DNA of 37,146 nt, taken from contig NZ_FSRE01000005.1 in NCBI RefSeq assembly GCF_900141795.1, positions 1 through 37,146 of the forward strand, written 5' to 3'. Positions within the stretch are counted from its first letter, which is position 1. Each line of letters starts with the position of its first letter. Both the position numbers and the translations under genes were made by a program. The notes under the pieces were generated by a model. That model was not told where the DNA came from, made no database searches, and saw nothing but the letters and a program-made list of their open reading frames with translations. This DNA comes from Sulfurivirga caldicuralii. Lineage in GTDB: Bacteria > Pseudomonadota > Gammaproteobacteria > Thiomicrospirales > Thiomicrospiraceae. Shown piece after piece: positions 31,771-37,146 of this stretch.

Positions 31771-31866
31771 GCGTTTGGTCCCGTATTCCTGTTTAATCGC
31801 TTTATTGTATAGGCTGGCACTGCTAAAATCAGCCGCTTGAGTGATTGGGCTGAACAAGGGAGCCAC

Positions 31867-32319
31867 ATGTTTCTGGAATTTGTGCAACAACAGTGGCCGC
31901 TGTTTGCGGCGCTGGTCATTATCGTGCTGTCGCTGGTGTACAGCTATATTGGCGACAGGTTGGCCGGCTATGAAAATGTCGACGCCAACCGCGCCACACG
32001 CCTGATCAACGATGGGGCTGCCGTGCTGGATGTGCGTACCGACAAGGAGTTTCGCGATGCGCGCCTGTTTGATACCGTGAACATTCCTGTCAGCCAGCTG
32101 AAAAGCCAGATTGAAAAGCTGCCGTTTGACAAGGATCAGCCTGTGGTGGTGTATTGTCAGACGGGGTCGCGTTCGGCGCGTGCAGCCGCCCAGCTGGCCA
32201 AGGCTGGCTACCAGCAGGTCTATAACCTGGCCGGTGGCATCATGGCGTGGCAGAGTGCCGGCATGCCGGTGGAGAAGGGTGTACCCAAAAGGGGCAAGCA
32301 CAAGGGAAAAAAGTCGTGA
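31867..32319 (+). CDS. Membrane-anchored rhodanese-like protein (YibN type)
   Basis: A 150-residue protein with one N-terminal membrane helix (about 11-28) and a single rhodanese domain (about 37-138): VLDVRTDKEF and the active-site loop YCQTGSRS with Cys97. The C-terminus is basic (PKRGKHKGKK). The ATG at 31867 has AAGGGAG upstream. As in many gammaproteobacteria it heads a rhodanese-grxC-secB run. The domain carries persulfide sulfur; the cellular partner is unknown. Confidence 0.92.
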   Translation: MFLEFVQQQWPLFAALVIIVLSLVYSYIGDRLAGYENVDANRATRLINDGAAVLDVRTDKEFRDARLFDTVNIPVSQLKSQIEKLPFDKDQPVVVYCQTGSRSARAAAQLAKAGYQQVYNLAGGIMAWQSAGMPVEKGVPKRGKHKGKKS

Positions 32320-32600
32320 GCGATACCAAACCCGGCGTAGTTGTCTATGCCACGCAAACCTGTCCCTACTGCACCATGGCGCGCCGCCTGCTGGATGACA
32401 AGGGTGTGCAGTACACGCTGATCGATGTGGGGCGTGACCGTGCGCTGTGGCAGGAGATGGAAGCATTGAGCGGGCGCAGTACGGTGCCGCAGATTTTCAT
32501 TGGTGAAACGCACGTGGGCGGCTGCGATGATCTGCATGCACTGGAAGCCCGCGGCGAACTGGACAAGTTACTGGAACAGGAAGGCATATCTCATGAGTGA
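32316..32600 (+). CDS. grxC: Glutaredoxin 3
   Basis: A 94-residue dithiol glutaredoxin with active site Cys16-PY-Cys19 (QTCPYCTMARRLL), cis-proline region STVPQIFIG and GGCDDLHALEARGELDKLL. It reduces disulfides using glutathione. I chose the GTG at 32316 because it gives a standard length; it overlaps the rhodanese stop (GTGA), so translation is coupled. The frame is open further upstream inside the rhodanese gene. Confidence 0.93.
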   Translation: MSDTKPGVVVYATQTCPYCTMARRLLDDKGVQYTLIDVGRDRALWQEMEALSGRSTVPQIFIGETHVGGCDDLHALEARGELDKLLEQEGISHE

Positions 32601-33060
32601 AGCAACCACGCAACAGCCCGAGCAGATTTTTACCATTAACAAGATCTATACGCGCAACGTCTCGTTCGAGTCGCCCAATGCGCCCGGCATTTTTACCGTC
32701 GAGTTTCAGCCGCAGCTGGAAGTGGACTTGAATGTTTCCAGCGAAGCGCTGGAGCCGGAAGAGGGCGTATTCAACGTGATCGTGCGCGTAACGGCCACGA
32801 CGCGCATCGATGAGCATGTGGCGTTTCTGGTGGAGGTGGAGCAGGCTGGCATTTTTCAGATCAAGGGCTTTACCGACGCCGACATCAACTATCTGCTCGG
32901 TGTGCACTGCCCCAACATTCTGTTCCCGTATGCCCGCGAAGCCGTCAGTGATCTGGTCATCCGCGGCGGCTTCCCGCCGTTGCTGCTGGAACCGGTCAAT
33001 TTCGAGGCCATGTACGCCGAGCACGTGCAGCAGCAACAGGCCGAGGCAACGCAGCAGTAA
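32593..33060 (+). CDS. secB: Protein-export chaperone SecB
   Basis: A 155-residue protein that keeps precursors unfolded and hands them to SecA. Family features: FTINKIYTRNVSFESPNAP, then FQPQLEVDLN, GVFNVIVRVTAT, FLVEVEQAGIFQIKGF, CPNILFPYAREAVSDLVIRGGFPPLLLEPVNFEAMY. The acidic, glutamine-rich tail is normal. The start overlaps the end of grxC by 8 bases. Confidence 0.97.
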   Translation: MSEATTQQPEQIFTINKIYTRNVSFESPNAPGIFTVEFQPQLEVDLNVSSEALEPEEGVFNVIVRVTATTRIDEHVAFLVEVEQAGIFQIKGFTDADINYLLGVHCPNILFPYAREAVSDLVIRGGFPPLLLEPVNFEAMYAEHVQQQQAEATQQ

Positions 33061-33063
33061 ACG

Positions 33064-34065
33064 ATGACGCGTCGCCTGGCGGTCCTCGGCGCAGGGGCAT
33101 GGGGCACAGCGCTGGCCATTCATCTGGCGCGTGTCGGTCACCGTGTCTGCCTGTGGGCGCATAGCACCAGTCATGCCGAGCAGCTGAAGTTGCAGCGGGA
33201 AAATACGCGCTACCTGCCGGGCGTACCCTTTCCGCCCCCGCTCGATTCCACCGCCGATCTGGAAGAGGCCTTGGCGGAGGCGGACGGCGCGCTGATCGTG
33301 GTACCCAGTACGGCATTTGCCGGGTTGCTCGAGCGCATTCCCGATCAGCTGCTGCCCGCGCATCTGGCGTGGGCCACCAAGGGATTCGACCCGGCCACGC
33401 GGCGCATGCTGCACCAGGTGGTGGAGGCGCGCTGGCCCGCGCACCCCTATGCCGTTGTGTCCGGGCCCACCTTCGCCGAGGAGGTGGCCAAGGGGCTGCC
33501 CACTGCCATGGTGAGCGCTTCCCCGCGGCAGGATGAGGTAGAGTGGTGGGCCAGAGCCTTTCATCACGACCGCTTCCGCGTCTATTTTCAGGATGATGTG
33601 GTGGGGGTTGAAGTGGGCGGCGCCTACAAGAACGTCATGGCCATTGCCACCGGCCTCAGTGATGGGCTGGGCATGGGGGCGAATGCGCGGGCAGCGCTGA
33701 TCGCCCGCGGGCTGGCGGAGATGATTCGATTCGGCACGGTGCTGGGTGCCCGCGCGGAGACCTTCATGGGTTTGGCGGGCGTGGGCGACCTGGTGCTGAC
33801 CTGCACGGACAATCAATCCCGCAACCGTCGCTTTGGCCTGTTGCTGGCGCAGTCATCGGGCGATGTGGTCGAGGTGCAGCGCAAGATCGGGCAGGTGGTC
33901 GAAGGCGTGCGCGCCGCGGACATCATTTTTGCCCTGGCGCAGGAGAAAGGGCTGGAACTGCCGATCCTGGAGCAGGTGGAGCGCGTGGTCAGCGGCAAGA
34001 CGACGCCGCAACAGGCGGCAGAGGCCCTGTTTGAGCGGGATTTGAAGGCGGAACGCATTATTTAG
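33064..34065 (+). CDS. gpsA: Glycerol-3-phosphate dehydrogenase [NAD(P)+]
   Basis: A 333-residue enzyme that makes glycerol-3-phosphate for phospholipids. Rossmann motif LGAGAWGTALAIHLAR at the N-terminus; WATKGFDPATRRMLHQVVE; SGPTFAEEVAKGLPTAMV; VGGAYKNVMAIATGLSDGLGMGANARAALI is the conserved catalytic lysine region; GLAGVGDLVLTCTDNQSRNRRFG. It starts 3 bases after secB and ends the run. Confidence 0.97.
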   Translation: MTRRLAVLGAGAWGTALAIHLARVGHRVCLWAHSTSHAEQLKLQRENTRYLPGVPFPPPLDSTADLEEALAEADGALIVVPSTAFAGLLERIPDQLLPAHLAWATKGFDPATRRMLHQVVEARWPAHPYAVVSGPTFAEEVAKGLPTAMVSASPRQDEVEWWARAFHHDRFRVYFQDDVVGVEVGGAYKNVMAIATGLSDGLGMGANARAALIARGLAEMIRFGTVLGARAETFMGLAGVGDLVLTCTDNQSRNRRFGLLLAQSSGDVVEVQRKIGQVVEGVRAADIIFALAQEKGLELPILEQVERVVSGKTTPQQAAEALFERDLKAERII

Positions 34066-34113
34066 GCCGTTTTGCGCCCTTTTTATGGCATTTTGGCGGC
34101 GTGAAAAAACGGC
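34066..34113 (+). terminator. Possible long hairpin after gpsA
   Basis: GCCGTTTT (34066-34073) pairs with AAAACGGC (34106-34113), with further GCGCC/GGCG pairing inside. It begins straight after the gpsA stop and runs into the dispersed repeat. There is no T-run after it. Confidence 0.4.
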
Positions 34114-34138
34114 GTGTAAAAAAGTCGGGGACCCCCCT
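34102..34138 (+). repeat. Dispersed 37-38 bp repeat, copy 3 (after trmL)
   Basis: TGAAAAAACGG followed by the exact 20-mer AAAAAGTCGGGGACCCCCCT. Its last bases overlap the trmL stop codon. On the minus strand it reads GGGGGGTCCCCGACTTTTTT and would be transcribed straight after trmL. Confidence 0.85.
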
Positions 34139-34598
34139 ATAGGGGCGCAAAATCCAGCTGGCGCCAGGCTTCATAGGCCATGACGCTGACGGCGTTGGCG
34201 AGATTGAGGCTGCGCGCGCCGGGCTTCATGGGCAGGCGCAGGCGGTGCGCGGAGTCGAAGCGTTCCAGCACCTCGTCCGGCAGGCCGCGACTTTCCGGGC
34301 CAAACAGAAAGGCGTCGTCGGGCACAAAGCGGGGCTCGGTGTAAAGGCGTGCCCCTCTGGTGGTCATGGCATAGACCGCGTGCGGTGAGATGGCCTCGAT
34401 GCAGGCCTCCAGGGATGGGTGTACGCTAACGCGTGCCAGCTCGTGATAGTCCAGCCCGGCGCGGCGCACGCGTTTTTCGCTCAGATCGAACCCCAGCGGT
34501 TCGATCAGGTGCAGCCAGGCACCGGTATTGGCGCTGAGACGAATCAGTGCGCCGGTGTTCTGGGGAATTTCAGGTTCATAAAGAATAAGGTGAAGCAT
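34137..34598 (-). CDS. trmL: tRNA (cytidine/uridine-2'-O-)-methyltransferase
   Basis: A 153-residue SPOUT-family enzyme that methylates the ribose at position 34 of tRNA-Leu isoacceptors. [41 protein letters not shown] and LPMKPGARSLNLANAVSVMAYEAWRQ are the trefoil-knot SAM motifs. The start at 34598 gives the canonical N-terminus; the open frame to 34664 lies within pyrD. There is no obvious ribosome site before it, and the start codon overlaps that of pyrD. Confidence 0.95.
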   Translation of the reverse strand: MLHLILYEPEIPQNTGALIRLSANTGAWLHLIEPLGFDLSEKRVRRAGLDYHELARVSVHPSLEACIEAISPHAVYAMTTRGARLYTEPRFVPDDAFLFGPESRGLPDEVLERFDSAHRLRLPMKPGARSLNLANAVSVMAYEAWRQLDFAPL

Positions 34599-35541
34599 GG
34601 CGGATCTGTCGCTGGAGTTGTGCGGCGTCAAGTTTAACACGCCGGTGGCTATGGCCTCGGGCAATGCGGGCTATGGGCTGGCGTATCAGCGCGTCGCCGG
34701 CTTTGACCTGCGCGACGTGGGGGCGGTGTTTCTGAAAGGCACCACGCTCGAGCCCAAAAAGGGGAACAGGCCTGAGCGGGTGTGGGAGACGCCATGCGGC
34801 CTGCTGAACTCGGTGGGGCTGGAGAACCCGGGCGTGGATGTAGTGGTCAATGAACTGCTGCCCCAGCTGGACGTGGATGCGACCCGTTATATCGCCAATG
34901 TCTCCGGTTCGTCGCTGGAAGAGTATGCCGAGGTGACCCGTCGATTCGATGACTCGCCCGTGGCGGCCATCGAAGTGAATATTTCCTGCCCCAATGTGAA
35001 AAAGGGCGGGGCCGCGTTCGGCAATGATCCGGATATGGCGGCGCGGGTGACGGAGGTATGCCGTGCGGTCACCACCAAGCCGCTCATTGTGAAGCTGTCG
35101 CCCAATCAGACCGACATTGCCGAGGGCGCTCGTCGTGTGATCGATGCGGGGGCCGACATGCTCAGCGCCATCAATACGTTGATGGGGATGGCCATTGATA
35201 TCGACACCATGCGCCCCACGCTGGGGAACAATCAGGGCGGCCTGTCCGGCCCGGCCATCAAGCCAGTGGCATTGCTCAAGGTGCATCAGGTCTATCAGGT
35301 GGCCAGGCCCCACGGCGTGCCCATTATCGGGCTTGGTGGCATTGCCACGGCTGAAGATGCCATTGAGTTTTTCCTTGCCGGCGCGAGCATGGTGGCCGTA
35401 GGGACCATGCTTGCCAGCGACCCGCTGCTGCTGAAAAAGCTCAATCGCGGCATTGCGGCCTATCTGGACAAAAAGGGGCTTGCCAGTGTGTCCGAACTGA
35501 CCGGCAGGCTGCAGCTTAATACCGACACCGTATTATGTTGA
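34597..35541 (+). CDS. pyrD: Dihydroorotate dehydrogenase, class 1B catalytic subunit
   Basis: A 314-residue enzyme for the fourth step of pyrimidine synthesis. FMN and substrate motifs: [36 protein letters not shown] with active-site Cys131, [11 protein letters not shown] and [15 protein letters not shown]. The cysteine base and the NTLMGMAID segment mark class 1B, which normally works with the electron-transfer subunit PyrK and NAD. No PyrK gene is in this window. A site AAGGTGAAG precedes the ATG, inside the trmL gene. tyrS follows after 10 bases. Confidence 0.93.
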   Translation: MADLSLELCGVKFNTPVAMASGNAGYGLAYQRVAGFDLRDVGAVFLKGTTLEPKKGNRPERVWETPCGLLNSVGLENPGVDVVVNELLPQLDVDATRYIANVSGSSLEEYAEVTRRFDDSPVAAIEVNISCPNVKKGGAAFGNDPDMAARVTEVCRAVTTKPLIVKLSPNQTDIAEGARRVIDAGADMLSAINTLMGMAIDIDTMRPTLGNNQGGLSGPAIKPVALLKVHQVYQVARPHGVPIIGLGGIATAEDAIEFFLAGASMVAVGTMLASDPLLLKKLNRGIAAYLDKKGLASVSELTGRLQLNTDTVLC

Positions 35542-35551
35542 GGGGACGCCC

Positions 35552-36745
35552 ATGAAACCTGTGGAAGAACAACTGCAATTGATCAAGCGCGGCGTCGAGG
35601 AGATCATTCCCGAAGCCGAGCTGGTGGAAAAACTGAAGGAAGGTCGCCCCTTGCGCATCAAGGCCGGCTTTGATCCCACGGCGCCCGATCTGCACCTGGG
35701 GCACACTGTGCTGATCAACAAGCTTAAGCAGTTTCAGGATCTCGGGCACGAAGTGCTGTTTCTGATCGGTGACTTCACCGCCATGATCGGCGACCCTACC
35801 GGCAAGAGCGCCACACGCCCGCCGCTGTCCGAGGAGCAGGTGAAGGAAAATGCCAAAACTTACACCGAGCAGGTGTTCAAGATTCTCGACCCGGAAAAGA
35901 CGCAGGTGGTGTTCAACTCCAGCTGGATGAATGACCTGAGCGCGGTGGATCTGATCCGTCTGGCCGGCACCACCACTGTGGCGCGCATGCTGGAGCGTAA
36001 TGATTTCGAAGAGCGCTACAAGTCCGGCTCGCCCATTGCCATTCACGAGTTTCTCTATCCGCTGCTGCAGGGGTACGACTCGGTTGTGCTCGAAGCAGAC
36101 GTGGAGCTGGGCGGTACCGACCAGAAATTCAATTTGCTCATGGGGCGCCATCTGCAGCAGCACTTCGGCAAAAAACCGCAGGTAACGCTCACCATGCCGA
36201 TCCTGGAAGGGCTGGACGGCAAGCAGAAAATGTCCAAGTCGCTGGGCAACTATATTGGCATTCAGGACGCGCCCAATGAGATGTTCGGCAAGGTGATGTC
36301 CATTTCCGATGAACTGATGTGGCGCTATTTTGAATTGCTCAGCTTCCGCAGTCTGGAAGAGATCGAGCAGTTCAGGCAGGCTGTTGCAGCGGGAGAGAAC
36401 CCGCGCAATATCAAGATCAAGCTGGCCATGGAGCTGGTGGCGCGCTTCCATGACGAAGCAGCTGCGCAGGCAGCCCTCAAGGACTTCGAGACGCGCTTCA
36501 GAAAGAATGCCATTCCCGAGGATATCCCGGAAGTATCCGTGCAGGGCCCGCTGCCATTGGCCAATCTGTTGAAGGAAGCAGGTCTGGTGGCCTCCACCTC
36601 CGAGGGGCACCGCATGGTCAAGCAGGGCGCGGTAAAAAAGAATGGCGAAAAGCTGACCGATAGCCGAGAAGCCGTCGCGCCCGGCACCGAGGGTGTCTAT
36701 CAGGTGGGCAAGCGCAAGTTTGCCCGCGTCAAGGTGACGGCTTGA
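35552..36745 (+). CDS. tyrS: Tyrosyl-tRNA synthetase
   Basis: A 397-residue class I aminoacyl-tRNA synthetase. HLGH at 48-51 ([10 protein letters not shown]) and KMSKS at 226-230 form the ATP-binding signatures; [16 protein letters not shown] binds tyrosine. A C-terminal S4 RNA-binding domain ([33 protein letters not shown]) is present. The sequence style is that of the TyrZ-like type found in Pseudomonas and relatives. A GAGGGGAC site precedes the ATG. Confidence 0.96.
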   Translation: MKPVEEQLQLIKRGVEEIIPEAELVEKLKEGRPLRIKAGFDPTAPDLHLGHTVLINKLKQFQDLGHEVLFLIGDFTAMIGDPTGKSATRPPLSEEQVKENAKTYTEQVFKILDPEKTQVVFNSSWMNDLSAVDLIRLAGTTTVARMLERNDFEERYKSGSPIAIHEFLYPLLQGYDSVVLEADVELGGTDQKFNLLMGRHLQQHFGKKPQVTLTMPILEGLDGKQKMSKSLGNYIGIQDAPNEMFGKVMSISDELMWRYFELLSFRSLEEIEQFRQAVAAGENPRNIKIKLAMELVARFHDEAAAQAALKDFETRFRKNAIPEDIPEVSVQGPLPLANLLKEAGLVASTSEGHRMVKQGAVKKNGEKLTDSREAVAPGTEGVYQVGKRKFARVKVTA

Positions 36746-36785
36746 GGGCCCACTTCCGTAATAATTTATATAGAAATGTAGAGGC

Positions 36786-36809
36786 AAGGGCGCACATTGC
36801 GCCCTTTTT
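36786..36809 (+). terminator. Rho-independent terminator of pyrD-tyrS
   Basis: AAGGGCGC-ACATT-GCGCCCTT is a perfect 8-bp stem followed by TTT, 40 bp after the tyrS stop. Confidence 0.88.
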
Positions 36810-36853
36810 GTTGGGCGATCAGCCCCTCTGCAATAAAAAGTTACACATTCTTC

Positions 36854-36881
36854 TTGAACATTGAGCTGCTGTCCCTATAAT
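36854..36881 (+). promoter_or_regulatory. Stable-RNA promoter 1
   Basis: TTGAAC (36854-36859), 16-bp spacer, TATAAT (36876-36881), then ACGCC. First of three promoters with the same layout. Confidence 0.85.
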
Positions 36882-36956
36882 ACGCCTTCCCGACGAGCCG
36901 GGTCTGCACTGCGAAGTACTTGCCCCGGCTTTTCGGAAAAAAGATGCGAAAGGGAC

Positions 36957-36984
36957 TTGAAAGCTTCTGACTGATCCCTATAAT
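36957..36984 (+). promoter_or_regulatory. Stable-RNA promoter 2
   Basis: TTGAAA (36957-36962), 16-bp spacer, TATAAT (36979-36984), then ACGC. An A-rich stretch lies upstream (GGAAAAAAGATGCGAAA), like an UP element. Confidence 0.87.
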
Positions 36985-37071
36985 ACGCATCTCGCTTCAG
37001 GGGGTAGCCTCTGGGGCGAACAAGCAGGATTGAGGCGCACCGGACGGTGCGAAAAAACTTCTCAAAGCCTC

Positions 37072-37099
37072 TTGAAAGTTCTTCTGGAGTCACTATAAT
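37072..37099 (+). promoter_or_regulatory. Stable-RNA promoter 3
   Basis: TTGAAA (37072-37077), 16-bp spacer, TATAAT (37094-37099), then ACGCG. An A-run (GCGAAAAAAC) lies upstream of the −35 box. The transcript would enter the leader at about 37106. Confidence 0.87.
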
Positions 37100-37107
37100 A
37101 CGCGCTC

Positions 37108-37136
37108 CGCCAACGACGACAGAGGTTGAGTTGGCG
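37108..37136 (+). other. Leader stem-loop at the start of the downstream transcript
   Basis: CGCCAAC (37108-37114) pairs with GTTGGCG (37130-37136) at the very start of the predicted promoter-3 transcript. The rRNA or tRNA gene itself would be beyond the right edge; no mature 16S sequence is visible. Confidence 0.45.
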
Positions 37137-37146
37137 AGTGAAAAAA

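Noticed and set aside
30208-31812. A 534-codon frame antisense to gpmI
   Set aside because: Shadow of gpmI, same composition bias and no recognisable domain.
31771-31866. Sigma-54 type promoter before the rhodanese gene (GGCAC near 31816)
   Set aside because: The matching GC element at the required distance is missing; a clear sigma-70 promoter could not be picked either.

Overview
The window looks like a chromosomal segment of a GC-rich gammaproteobacterium. The evidence is gene order and content: a rhodanese-grxC-secB-gpsA block next to gpmI, a long proteobacterial gltB followed by gltD, and tyrS followed by strong stable-RNA promoters (a tyrS-rrn arrangement is also known in Pseudomonas). 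Genus cannot be settled from the sequence alone. No phage, CRISPR array or tRNA gene was recognised.

Layout. (1) 1-3700 is accessory DNA. It holds the 3' part of a large secreted protein made of 177-bp (59-residue) tandem repeats, then a scar where a frameshifted RAYT (REP-associated tyrosine transposase) fragment is joined to an IS256-family transposase fragment, then a small protein with three 53-residue helical repeats. (2) 3691-11503 is a tightly packed minus-strand run. In transcription order it encodes a TnpB-like N-terminal domain without its nuclease part, a complete type I secretion system (PrtD-type ABC protein, HlyD-type adaptor, TolC-type outer membrane protein), UDP-galactopyranose mutase, a small DUF6447-like protein and a trypsin-like protease with a Calx-beta domain. 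The secretion system probably exports the neighbouring repeat protein and the protease, both of which appear to lack Sec signals. Its upstream region has a CRP-like palindrome near -41 and a hairpin touching the first start codon. (3) 11724-12941 is a periplasmic mono-haem cytochrome. (4) 13176-20379 is a plus-strand series: trmA, a TauE/SafE permease, ttcA, an LpxL-like acyltransferase, an AsmA-like coiled-coil protein and glmS, with several overlaps. (5) 20787-24043 has a nitroreductase, a Uma2 protein, and a minus-strand HEPN/MNT pair overlapping a malic enzyme gene. (6) 24187-31770 is gltD, gltB and gpmI on the minus strand. (7) 31867-34065 is rhodanese-grxC-secB-gpsA. (8) 34137-36745 is trmL, diverging with overlapping start codons from pyrD (class 1B), then tyrS. 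(9) 36854-37146 has three near-identical promoters that probably drive an rRNA operon beyond the window.

The most unusual points are the nuclease-less TnpB piece fixed as first gene of a secretion operon, and a 37-38 bp dispersed repeat present three times (15049, 24143, 34102). One copy encodes part of TtcA; the other two follow the stop codons of gltD and trmL in the same relative orientation. Function calls rest on motifs read by eye; no database search was possible.
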